Positions 38,701 through 50,600 of a DNA stretch of 64,000 bases are shown piece by piece (position 1 is the stretch's first letter; every line of letters starts with the position of its first letter). The stretch is from assembly GCA_016165875.1 (NCBI GenBank), contig JABBOT010000080.1, forward strand, positions 44,133,272 to 44,197,271, read 5' to 3'. This DNA is from Acanthopleura granulata (lineage: Eukaryota; Mollusca; Polyplacophora; Chitonida; Chitonidae). The translations under genes and the position numbers were made by a program. The notes below the pieces were generated by a model. The model saw nothing but the letters and a program-made list of their open reading frames with translations. It was not told where the DNA came from and did no database searches.

Positions 38701-40993
38701 CGGTCACACGCTGGTCTCTCCTCAGTTCCGGGTCCTCCGTAAGGACTATTCCGAGGGCAGCACACCCGCGTTGACACTAAGAGACCTGTTTTTCCGAACC
38801 AACTTTTACGTGATGCACGAGCAAGGCCTGATGAGGGGCCTACTTGAGGACCCCAGCCAGAACATGGATCCCTTTGTCACATCTGATCTGACGAACCGTC
38901 TTTTCGAGACCGCTCTTGGCAACGGTATGGATTTGGCGGCGTTTAATATCCAACGTGGCCGTGATCATGGAATACCTTCCTATAACGCGTGGAGGCGACA
39001 CTTCAAAATGTCAGTTGGCACATCCTTCTCGGCTGGGCTGCCGGGTATCCCGGCTGATTTAACCAAGACACTGGAGAGTGTGTACGGGTGAGTGGGCACA
39101 AGCCATTAAACATCAGGTGAAGCTTGTTTACCGTACATCTGCTTGTCTCTCAGATACATGAAGTAATTCCTCAAATGCTCTCACATATGTAAAGAATTGT
39201 TTACACATATAGTAGGACGAGGTTCATGAAGTAGGCTTTCTCAATATTCATCCAAAGTGTCCTTCTTGCTATGCAAGGAAAATCCTTTACAAAAAATTAA
39301 GTCGAAACTTTTTTTTTTGTGGTCATTCTTCAGTTCTGCCATTCTTCATTCCTTTATCTGTCAGTCTGCAGTGGATCATTATTTTTATGACCATCAGCAC
39401 AGATTCATTTTTGTTATCTCTCAGTCAATAGTGAATGAGTAAGTCTGATCTGTTACTCAGCAGTGAATGATTCTTATCTCTCGGGCAGGCCATCACATTC
39501 ATGTACCTGCACAAAGTAAGGCTGCGTTTTAACAGCTCTATTTTAATTTCCATTTCAGCGACCCGGAAGACATCGACCTATACTCTGGTGCCCTGTGTGA
39601 GTCTCGCGAAGGTGGAGCTGCGGTGGGGCCATTGTTTGCCGAAATCTTAGGACAACAATTTAGCAATTTCCGTAAGGGTGACAGATTTTGGTACGAGACG
39701 AGCGAGTCCCCACAAGGCTTTACAGCGGGTAAGCCGACTTGTACATTCCCACCTCTCCGTCGCAAACATACTACCATAGTATCAATGCGTAGGTTTAAAC
39801 TTCATCATCGACATCAGTAAAAGACTGATGAGCAGACTGCAGGGGGGGGGGGAGGGGGGCTGGAGGGCGGAAATCACGTGACTTTCGTTTCACTATGTCT
39901 TCACTGACACTGCATGATATTTTTCCAGTCAGCCAAATGCAGTAAAGTGTGTCTTTCTGACAGATGCTGGAAGCTACATGGTAACTGATAGTGATAACTT
40001 GGCAAAAAATTGCTCATTTTCAGCCCAGCTGACTCAAATCCGAGGAGTGACTCTGGCAGAAGTCCTCTGTAACAGCCTCGATCTTGCTACCATACAGCCT
40101 GCCGCCTTTTTGCTGCCTGCCAACACGTAAGTCCTTATAATTGTTATATTTATTTTTTAGGCAGATAGGACTTCAACCCCGTAGATTGAATTGTATACTC
40201 TTGTAATACGTTCAGAGTATTACCTTACCGTTATCTGTGGTATACGATCATACGTTATCAGCACTGCACTAGTGAGCTTTGCCAATAGTTGTCGCTGATA
40301 TGTAGATGTCGTTAACACTGTCCTAGTGTGGCAGCTCTGTGGGCTAATCTCAAACCAATGCGGTCGTTATGAGTTAAAGTCCAGCTCATGCTGTCTTGGA
40401 AATGTCTGCCAGCAACCTGCGGATGGTCATGGGTTCCCCCCACCATAATGCTAACAGCCTTCGTATAGTGAAATATTCTCGAGTACGGCGTAAAACAAAA
40501 TGAACTAAAGTAAATAAATTGAAATAAGTGTATGTCGATGTATCGAACACTTGACCCTTTACACACCGCTAAAATATCTATCATAAGAAATTCATCACTG
40601 ACGCAACGTATCATACTATTTACTGGCATGAAGCAATCGATACTGAAATAATTGTTTTCCTTGCTGTATGCAAAAATGTTTGCGGATTAAGCTACTAAAA
40701 AAGTCAAACCAGCGGTTTTTTTTAACATCAGATCAGCTGTATTTGGGCAATAGATTGCGGTGCAGTGCTAACTCTATACGCGAAAAACCAAACATAATGT
40801 CAGTACTCGTGACAGAAGTATCGGGAAAGATATTTATGTTTTGTTTAGCGTCAATCCTCTTTGTATAAATATTTTTTTTGACTTATGATTTTCCTTAAAG
40901 CGTTTCATCTGTATGCTTGGTTTATTTGGCAGGAACACCCGCAAGAGTTGTTCGCAGATTCAGAACTTTGATCTGAGCCCTTGGCGCCATTAA
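29714..40993 (+). CDS. Secreted animal haem peroxidase (chorion peroxidase / peroxinectin type)
   Basis: The 14 coding exons are 29714-29718, 33111-33153, 33378-33489, 34318-34441, 34780-34982, 35702-35899, 36255-36300, 36935-37053, 37592-37693, 38083-38175, 38385-39087, 39559-39728, 40024-40126 and 40933-40993. All introns are GT-AG and the phases join into one 693-aa frame. Exons 1-2 encode a signal peptide ([16 protein letters not shown]). A basic propeptide follows, with furin-like sites KKKR (23-26) and RRSR (110-113). The peroxidase domain runs from about 117 to 675. It shows [22 protein letters not shown], distal His219 in [13 protein letters not shown] (236-238) and [10 protein letters not shown] (294-303). 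It also has catalytic Arg352 and Glu355 in DPRVSE, REHNR (368-372), proximal His456 in RFGHTL, and Asn549 in YNAWR. The Asp before the distal His is Ala218 and the Asp after it is Leu220, which is unusual. The family oxidises halides, phenols or tyrosines with H2O2. Related proteins occur in mollusc shell matrix and egg or immune settings, but the role here is unknown. Confidence 0.93.
34600..34761 (+). repeat. 29-bp minisatellite, six copies, in peroxidase intron 4
   Basis: Units of 'tgcatggtgagatgtttgaa' plus 'gacgtggta' repeat at exactly 29 bp. The last, partial copy ends only about 18 nt before the acceptor AG of exon 5 (exon starts 34780), so the repeat borders the branch-point region. 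Confidence 0.85.
36100..36235 (+). repeat. Degenerate ~35-bp tandem repeat in peroxidase intron 6
   Basis: The motifs 'ctcttcatagctactccgtg', 'tgtgtgcatagccactcc', 'gtctcttcgtagtcattctg' and 'gtctgcatagccattgtg' recur in tandem. The array ends about 20 nt before the acceptor of exon 7 (exon starts 36255). Confidence 0.6.
40329..40515 (+). mobile_element. SINE copy 6, inside peroxidase intron 13
   Basis: 'gagttaaagtccagctcatg', 'tgccagcaacctgcggatgg', 'caccataatgctaac', 'tatagtgaaatattctcgag' and a degraded AAAT tail. It has lost the 'ctctgcccggtttcctcc' segment present in copies 3 and 5. Confidence 0.85.
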
Positions 40994-41692
40994 GAGCCTG
41001 CTTCTCTGGCGATGTATTTGTGATGAGTTGCTGGTGAGACCCTGCTGGCGCGGCCTGCTTCTCGACACCTTACAGTGAAATTGTCTAAATTATGTATGCG
41101 GCACTATTATGTTGATATTTTGTTAAATTAAGTCGTTAATAACTCCTTTAATTATAAGTTGTTTTTGTTGTGAAATCCCTCTGAAGCCAGAATTACCCGT
41201 TCTTGTCGTGAATCTCACTACCATAGCGTTAAACGCCAAAGAAATATATATATCTTAGCCTAAAACAGCTGGCACCCTGAATATGTGTGATGAAGGTCAT
41301 TTTTTCAGAAATTATCAAAGGAAATCGTCATAGTCTCAAAGGTCACTCGGGTGTTGTAGGCCGGCTGAGAGACAACAAATATAGGTACATTTTATAAGAA
41401 TTATAACCCTGTAAGGTGTGTCTGGCAACTCTTGTGTTGTATATACAGGTCATACTGAGGCAGTGTGTGCGTTAGAACTTTTGTTTATTTCCTCGCGGCT
41501 ACAGGATTTCATAATTTGCGAGGCAAGCCAAATTTCTCATATACATTAATACATACTCGTCTTCAAGTCTAAAATTATTTAACTTACAAAATTAATATAA
41601 AACGCAACTGTTGTGTGTTCATTGCATTATTTTACAAATTAATTTTTACACTCTGTGTAGTTGAGCTATTTTCTTTCTTTGCTTTTGTTGAA

Positions 41693-41698
41693 AATAAA
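41693..41698 (+). terminator. Possible polyadenylation signal of the peroxidase gene
   Basis: This is the first canonical AATAAA I find after the stop codon at 40991-40993. It would imply a 3' UTR of about 700 nt. Use is inferred from position only. Confidence 0.35.
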
Positions 41699-42270
41699 TT
41701 ATGTATTGGAGTTCAGTCGTTATCATTCGTTCACACAACATTGTTAAGTGTTTGAGCATAAAAGCTGAGAATAGGGAGTACCACACAGTACACAGTTGCG
41801 CGACTACGACTGACGAACCTCACGACGTATGGGTTCAACCAATACATTCAACAGGAAATCTGCAGTGTTTCGTTTTATCAAACTGTAGCCTTGGTGACAG
41901 CGTTAAACAGTGCTCGAGTAACTTTGCCAAAGGCCTGTGCTTTTGGTTTCCATCAGCTTAAAACCTATAACTTCACTGTATATGTGGCAAATACCCAAGA
42001 ACAGCTTTAATTAGCAATTAAATAAGAATGCCTTCCATTAATTTAGGTGAGACAATGATCTCATCAGATAAGCGTAGTTCACTTAAGGAGTCCACTTTGA
42101 ACACGATAAAGGTGTTCTGGCTCTGCCTTTCATTGCACGACCAATTCCAAGACTGGTAAATGTATTTAGTAGTCTACTCCGGAAGACATAGCGACGCCCT
42201 TCCATGCCAGTTTAATATTACTACACTCTTCCGCCGGCTAACCCATGCACTTTTGAAACATGGCTATCAA

Positions 42271-42375
42271 TGCCAGTATAGGGTGGCTGGATGGGATGCT
42301 AGTATAGTGAGGCTGTGGGTGGAGTGCCAGTATAGTGTGGCTGTGGTGGGGTGCCAGTATAGTGTGGCTGTAGTA
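42271..42375 (+). repeat. Short minisatellite 'tgccagtatagtgtggctg'
   Basis: Four units of about 27-33 bp, for example 'gccagtatagtgtggctg' followed by 'tggtggggt', with small indels between copies. Confidence 0.75.
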
Positions 42376-42557
42376 CTTTGGCGGCATAGAATCGCCCTGC
42401 CACATGAAGACACTAAAGGCTGTAAGGACTCCTCGCCGTCATCTAACTGAAAAATTGTTAAGCATGACGTTAAACCCAAGCATATTTACAAATACATCCT
42501 TACAACGAAAACTGTTTTACAGCCGCTTGCTCCGTGCTTATATATTCAAATTGACAG

Positions 42558-42672
42558 GCCGTCCGTGTTGGCCGTCAGCCGTCAAAGTAAGCCACCAGTC
42601 GCAGGTGTAGGTCGTCAGCTGTCAGTGTAGGCAGTCAGCCGTCAGTGTAGGCCGTCAGCTGTCAGTGTAGGG
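42558..42672 (+). repeat. ~20-bp minisatellite 'gtcagccgtcagtgtaggcc'
   Basis: About six imperfect units alternate 'gtcagccgtcagtgtagg' and 'gtcagctgtcagtgtagg'. Confidence 0.75.
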
Positions 42673-44274
42673 AGTCCTTCAGTCCCTCAGGCCGTCCCGA
42701 GAACACGTAGATGTGTACATCGCCACGTACCTACAGACAAGGCTTTATTCACACATGGTAATAAAATCGTGATAAAATATATAAACATGAAATAAAAATG
42801 ACTGTGTCAAAGCACGGATGACGGCAAGCAAACATGACGTAAAACTGATATGTAAAATCTAATGTATGAACAATATACCATGGCAAAAGCTAGACACCAT
42901 AAGCCACGAAACTGCTGTAGTGTCAATCCCAATAATGTCAAATCTTGTAGGCCCTCCATACACTAACATCTGAAGCAAAACCGTCCTTTCAAATCTGAGG
43001 GAGGGTGAAACATCAATGACTCATAAGAATCCCTTCAAAACACAAATGACTTACATACAAGAAGAGGTGACTTCACTTCTGAAAATACTTAAGGAAAAAT
43101 TCGAATTGACCAACAGCGCTAAGCGTACAAGGAAAGGGTCCCTCTTAAGCGTAGTCAGTATACAGGGAAAACGAACTAGGCGTCACTTTTGTGAGATTGT
43201 TACCGAATTCACTGCGAGATTGCGACGTAATGTTGCAGAGTGTCTATTCTTAGCCATCAAATGTACACACTCCCTTCAAATGTATGGAATCGCTAACACA
43301 TAACCCAAGACAGTTTACCAGAATTATCTCTTTTAATTAGCTGCAAAATAATGCAGTTTTCGGATGAAACCAGCCGATTTCACCATATAGCGTATACCAG
43401 CATGCTGACGCGGATAAGTTTGCAAGAGGTGATTCCCTCCAAAGTAAGTGCAGAGAGCGTATCTGACTGCTGCCAGTATTACCAACTCTGCTATAGCACA
43501 ATGTTCAGGACACCATGCAGAAGTCCCCGCAAGGATGGAATACTTAAATGGCCTAAAATTTCGCCCGAAAGGCTCATTTTTACAGGCAAATAAATGACAT
43601 CAAATATTACTCATGGTGTTGGGACTAATATTTTCCCAACAGGATAGCATCATACTTTTCACACAAACCTAAGCAAAAAATCTTACTAAAAATCACTGAA
43701 CGAGTCAAATTGAGCCACATAGCCACGGGTAAAGTTTGAGGTCATTCAGCATAAGTGAATACATACAATGTTTATTTAAGTTTAAAGCGAACAAATACAG
43801 ATACATACATGCAAACATAGTACACATCAGTAGCCAACATATATATCGGATACCAAGAATATCCAGCATACACAAAAAGACAAGACCTCTGCGAAATTCC
43901 TAAATAACAAATTAAAATCTATGCTCCAGTGATTCAGGGTTTGTATCCGTTAGAGCACAGACATACACACTGTTTCAGTGTGAAAACTACACTCACACAA
44001 TTGTGTGACAATTTTGTGTTGAAACTCTGCGTTATATACTGGCATCTGTGGTGTTTTATTGCTGCCTGAGTCTTGCCATTAGAGGCCAGCGAAGCCAGTT
44101 TGTCTGCAATCTCATAACATCGCAGATTTTCGAGATTATCTCTTTTTTTCTTTGCGTGATCACACAGTGTCAGTAAATACATATAAAACCTGTAAAATGT
44201 GTGTATATATATTGCCAATATATACATATCAAGAGTTCTGGTCCACCACATGGAGTCGGAATCACGTGACAGCA

Positions 44275-44380
44275 CCGATTTATTTATTTATTTCATTGAT
44301 CTTGTACACCCTATTTCACTCATACAACAGCTGCTAGCATTATGGGCGGGGAGGAAACCGTGTGACAGCATTGATGGATG
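44275..44380 (-). mobile_element. SINE copy 7 (3' part, minus strand)
   Basis: On the minus strand the order 'cggtttcctccccgcccata', 'atgctagcagctgttgtat', 'gagtgaaatagggtgtac' and an (AAAT)n tail follows the family, with a shortened centre. It lies in the likely 3' flank of the minus-strand copine-domain gene. An ATTAAA (44396-44401) and the SINE AATAAA motifs are the nearest candidate poly(A) signals for that gene. Confidence 0.7.
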
Positions 44381-44606
44381 AAATCTATTTAAAGATTTAA
44401 TTTGATATTCACTGGAGTCCAATACATGTTTCATGTTCTGGACAAGTGGTATTAAGGAAGAATGGGTCTGGTGACATTATACACGTAATACTTCTGAAGA
44501 AATAAGTCTTAACACAGCCTTATATCCCTATCTCCCTGAAGTGTCTGCCACGTGAACGGTAGGAATTAGGCGCATTATATTCAGAACATGTGCACTGAAA
44601 CCCTAT

Positions 44607-47600
44607 TCAGAAATTCAGCAAACCAAGCTTCTGTATTTGCTTGTACTGGTCAGGGATTTCCATCAGGGCGTGCAGAGCAAAACACGCCTCGCGGTTGGGC
44701 GCATTTCGGGTGACTTTGTTAAAATCCACGAACTGGAAGTTGTGAAACTTTCTTTGGGGCAAGCCATCGTCAAATTCGGCCATCATGTCCCATGGTCCGT
44801 CCCCTACTCCGATCACCACTATGGACAATGGCCATTTTGATGCCTCCACAATGGCAGTCTCAGTGTCTCTCTCACGTGTCACCTGACCGTCAGCCACAAT
44901 CACCAGGATGTGATACTGCAACAATAACGGAAATAGATTGTTGGCTCAACTCTCTATACTTCTGTCATGAGTTCCTGGATCACAAGCAACGGTCGTCCAA
45001 AACTCATAGGCCATGAGATGAGAATGAAAATGATGACATCAGAGAAAAATGTAATGATTATATATATATATACTTAAATAACACTTAGTGCTTTCTTTTT
45101 TTCATTTGTGAAGAACCCTTGAACGAACAGACCAAAAATTCAGAAAGCACTCATCAACTGAAAGGCAGTTTCACGCTGATTCCCTATACGGTCTTCAACA
45201 CTTTTTGTCATTTTTTAACAGCGATTAAAATGGAAATAAAGATTGACTTGCTACGGTGGACTTTTTGGACCATATGAAAGCGTGGTGTTGTCACAGATTC
45301 TATTTTTGCCCATAAACATGTTGCAACTGTTATGTCTCCACATTAAATAGAGATACAGGTGTTGTACTACTTATATATTCACGTAGAATACAGACAAATA
45401 GCAATCAGAGGATGTTCCGCAGCTAAATAGGGCTTTTGACGTCACTGTGCTCCAATATGGTCCAAAAACTTCATCGCAGTACCCCAGTCTTCATTTCCGT
45501 TTTAATCACTGTAAAAACAAAACCTCTCCAAATGCCAAAAATTTGGAATCAGCATCAATATCAGATGCCTTTCAGATGATGCGTACTTTCTGAAATTTTG
45601 GTCTGTTCTGCAATTTTGTCCACAACTTCACGTAACAAAGTACATGCAGTTAATTGCAATGAAGTCCACATCACTGCATTGGTATATACTTTTACCTGAC
45701 CCATGCGGGAAAGCCTTGTACCATTATTCCGACATATATGCCTATCTCGGTTCACACAGATAAGATGAAAAGATGAACAGGACTTGTTAAATGTTATTCA
45801 ACCTGAAAACCCACTTTGCTCAAGGGCATGTAACATTTACAAAACTATTTGCAAAGGTGCCACTAAGCAGATCACCGTGTCTTTCATATCATACAAATGA
45901 GAGCACCTATTATGTCTCAATCAGATCTTACTCACCATACATGTGGGTGGATGAACAAAGTCGGCAGTGTGAGCAGTACATCATCGCTACCCTAACCCTC
46001 ACTCACCGCATCCGGCATATTACCTTTAACAAAAGCTATTTTGTTGATTAAATGCTTAAAAATGATTAAATGACTAAGGTAAACCTCAATGGGCAAGCTG
46101 CAGCTCCAAGCGGCAGATACTTTCCTCACTGATCTCACAAGTCTTACCGATTTTGTCATTTTGACTATCTCTATAGCCTTGTAAATAAGTGGTGCAAAGT
46201 TCGTGGGTCCGCTCATTCTGACACGTTGGGCGACATAGTTGTAGATGTGGAGGACCTCGTGGAATCCATGGCAGAAACCCTGAAGGAAGAAAGAAAAACC
46301 GCACCGTTACATCCAAATGATAAACACATGTATACAAGGCATCATATCGACTACGTCGACAGTCAACTGTCCAACAATTATAAATAGCATGAATATATTC
46401 TGTTTCACATAGGCAAGTATTAATTGTCTCTATGTATTACAACGGCCTCACTGGAATGCCAAGTTGAAGACATCATACACGAGGCTGTCTCAGTATGCTG
46501 ACACCTGACACCTGGCATTCCAGTGACCAATACTCACACGCATAAGAGTCTTCAGTATGAACCCTTCTCGAAATACAGACACTCTAGCTTCTCAGCCGTT
46601 GTAGGTTATGGTCATAAATGATATACAATGGCGCTCGGATATATACTTACGTCATTTTTGAAAGGAAACACTGAGAAATCCTTTGTGGTGGCATCTCCAA
46701 AACCGAAGGCTGGGATCATACCATCGCTGTCAAACGGTTCCAGAGTTTCACCCAGGCAACATATAACCTGAAAAATTTCAAACCATTACCATGGCACAAC
46801 ATTTCCTGGGACACGTGAGCTGTATGTTCAGCTGTATTTCTCTTCAGACAATCACAAATTCAAAAATTACTCCAGTGTACATGTATATCCATTCTACCAA
46901 TTCCTTGATGTACAGGACAAATGGATAAAAACACAATAACATTTTATTAGTTTAACTCAACATGAAATGAATCCTCCTCTATCTTTACACGTACTAATAT
47001 AATATCTTTGTGACAGACAGGTGGGGCGAATGGCAGAGAGACAAATAGCAGAGGGCAGAAAAAAGGGCAGTGTTTGCAATAAGTAAACTTTATGCTGCTA
47101 GCAGAAACAATGAGCCAGCAGAATATTAAACAGACAGATTTCACATCATCCATTTGTGTTTGTTAGCTATGGTATTCAAAAAAGGGGCCTCCGTCATTCA
47201 GTTAGTGCGGTTCTGTGTGTCAGGATGACCATACATGTACCAGTATCAGTGGTGAGAGGACGCCAAGAGGTGGTGTAGATGTGGTGGTGGTGGTGGGAGT
47301 GCGCCTAGTTCTGCGTGTGTCAGGACCACTATACATGTGCCAGTATGAGAGGACGCCAAGAGGTGGTGTAGATGTGGTGGTGGTGGGAGGGCGCCTAGTT
47401 CTGCGTGTGTCAGGATCACTATACATGTGCCAGTATCAGCGGTGAGAGGACGCCAAGAGGTGGTGTAGATGTGGTGGTGGTGGTGGTGGGAGGGCGCCTA
47501 GTTCTGCGTGTGTCAGGACCACTATACATGTGCCAGTATCAGCGGTGAGAGGACGCCAAGAGGTGGGAGTAGATGTGGTGGTGGTGGGAGGGCGCCTAGT

Positions 47601-50600
47601 TCTGCGTGTGTCAGGATCACTATACATGTGCCAGTATCAGCGGTGAGAGGACGCCAAGAGGTGGGGGTAGATGTGGTGGTAGTGGGAGGGCGCCTAGTTC
47701 TGCGTGTGTCAGGATCACTATACATGTGCCAGTATGAGAGGACGCCAAGAGGTGGGGGTAGATGTGGTGGTGGTGGGAGGGCGCCTAGTTCTGCGTGTGT
47801 CAGGATCACTATACATGTGCCAGTATGAGAGGACACCAAGAGGTGGGGGTAGATGTGGAGGTGGGGGGGTGCACGGTTCTGCGTTTGTCAGGATGACGAT
47901 ACTTGTGCCAGTATCAGCGGTGAGAGGACGCAACAGGTGATGTAGATGTGGTGGTGGCGGGGGGGGGGGGTGCACGATTCTGCGTGTGTCAGAATGACCA
48001 TACTTGTGCCAGTATCAGCGGTGAGAAGACGTCAAGAGGTGGCGTAGATGTGGTTGTTCGTGAGGGGGAGGGTGCATAGTTCTGTGTGTGCCAATATCAG
48101 TGGTGAGAGGACGCTAAGAGGTGGCGATGGGGGGAGAGGGGAGGGCAGGGCATGGTTCAGTGAAGCCTATGCTTGGCAGTTCTGTATTGTCATACTATTA
48201 CTGTGCCTGTGATGTCTGTCGACCACACCTAAGCAGAACACAACCTGTTCATTCAGCGGGTACAGAGCAGTTCGAAGTACATGAGTACCTGTTGGTAAGG
48301 GTTGCGCAGGGTGGGCTCAACAGTGTGCAGGTTCTTCCCATAAAATGATAACTCCCCCTGGTGCATATTGCTGACAGTGTAGTCTATCCCTGAGGCCACA
48401 GAGCAAAAGAAACAGCCAGGGTCATTATCAAAGTTTCTCACATGTCAATCAAGATGGGTGCAAATGAACATCATAAGTAAAACAGAATATTATTTGCATC
48501 TTTCTGTACATTTCAAGGTTGCACACACACATACACTGTACCATGTACTGATTTTGCTTACATCACGCACATACACTGTACCATGTACTGATGTTGCTTA
48601 AATCACGCACATACACTGTACCATGTACTGATTTTGCTTACATCACGCACATACACTGTACCATGTACTGATGTTGCTTACATCACGCACATACACTGTA
48701 CCATGTACTGATTTTGCTTACATCACGCACATACACTGTACCATGTACTGATTTTGCTTACATCACGCACATACACTGTACCATGTACTGATTTTGCTTA
48801 GATCACGCACATACACTGTACCATGTACTGATGTTGCTTAAATCACGCACATACACTGTACCATGTACTGATTTTGCTTAGATCACGCACATTATGACAT
48901 TTACATGTATACCAATTGCACTTATAAAAAAAAACCCTGCGGACTCAGGAAAAATCATGATAACTTGACAGCAATGTCTTACTTCTATTTACATAAGCAT
49001 ATTTGTGCATACATATAGCATCTATATTGTAGGCCAGCATGTATCAATCAGCTAACTAATGGGACATTCCCAGGGGAGAACTGCTACATATAACAGTCTT
49101 TTGGGACTACTGCTACACGTAACAATCCCAGGGGACTATTGCTACACACAGCAATCTCTTGGGACTACAGCTACACGTAACAATACCTTGGGGCTACTGT
49201 TATACATAACAATCCCTTGAGATTCTGCTATGCATAAAATCCCTCGGGACTATTGCTACAGATAACAATCCCTTGGGACTACTGCTGCACATAACAATCC
49301 CAGGGGACTACTGCTAGACATAACAATCCCAGGGGACAACTGCTACACATAACAATCCCTCGGGACTACAGCTACACATAATTCTTTGGGACTCCTGCTA
49401 CAGATAACTATCCCGGGGTACTAATGGTACACATAACAATCCTTTGGCTCTCCTGCTACACATAACAATCTCTTGGGACTCCTGCTACACATAACAATCA
49501 ATTGGGACTACTGCTACACATGACAATCCTTTAGGACTATTGCTACACATAACAATTCTTTGGGACTCCTGCTACACATAGCAATCTCAGGGGGCCACTG
49601 TTACACATAACAATCTCAGGGGGCTACTGCTACACATAACAATCTCAGGGGTCTACTGCTACACATAACAATCACGGAGGACTACTGATACACATAGAAA
49701 TCTCTAGGGACCACCGCTACACACAACAATCCCTGGGGACTACTGCTACACGTAACAATCTCTGGGGACTACTGCTACACACAACAATCCTTTGGGGCTA
49801 CTGTTACACACAGCAATCTCTGGGGATCACTGTTACACATAACAATCCTTTGGGACTACTGCTGCACATAGCAATCTCTTGGGACTACTGCTACACACAG
49901 AATCCCTGGGGACTGCTGCTAGGTATAACAATCCTTTGGGACTGCTGCTACACATAACAATCCCATGGGAATGCTGCTGCATAAAACAATCCCAAGGGAC
50001 TACTGCTACACGTGACAATCCTCGGGGACTAGAGCTACACGTAACAATGTCAAGGAACTGCTGCTACACATAACAGAATCCCAGGGTACCACTGCTACAC
50101 ATAACACTTCCCAAAGTACCCATGGACAAGTCCCAAATAATATTCTCAAAGTGAAATGACACTTTGAAAGGACAATCTCACCGAGTTTCTTGTATGTAGA
50201 CATGATATATGCATGAATGTATGTACAATGTAATCTGCTTATGAAATTATGGATGAAATTCATCTCTTTTTTTCTTTTCACATTAATTTTATCGAAGTCA
50301 GTATGTCAAGAATAGCCATCAATCATGACAGCTACCAGTACATATATTTATATATTTTAAGGATACGACAACCCCTCGTGAGCACTTTCACATTTTGTCT
50401 ACTGGAGCGCAAATTATTTATCAAATATGGCCATATGTATATATATTCTGAAAGCTAAATGACTGCTGATTTCTAAAAAGCTTTCAAAATTTCCCCTACT
50501 TTAATATCAATCAAAATAAAAAGGTCAAGAAACTAGAGCCCAAGGGCTCTGAAACTGGTCTATTGCTCTTCTTCTAATTTTATTCTTCTTGTAACTAGTA

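Larger units (their letters stand above)
41700..44274. other. Intergenic between peroxidase and copine-domain genes
   Basis: No exon recognised. ORFs up to 113 codons lack domains. Two short minisatellites (42271-42375 and 42558-42672) are listed separately. Confidence 0.45.

Noticed and set aside
47215..47975. Overlapping ORFs with [17 protein letters not shown] repeats
   Set aside because: Products of the ~95-bp minisatellite in an intron; seen in several frames and on both strands.
48531..50115. CRISPR-like regular repeats
   Set aside because: The repeats are contiguous with no unique spacers, and the sequence is eukaryotic. These are minisatellites.
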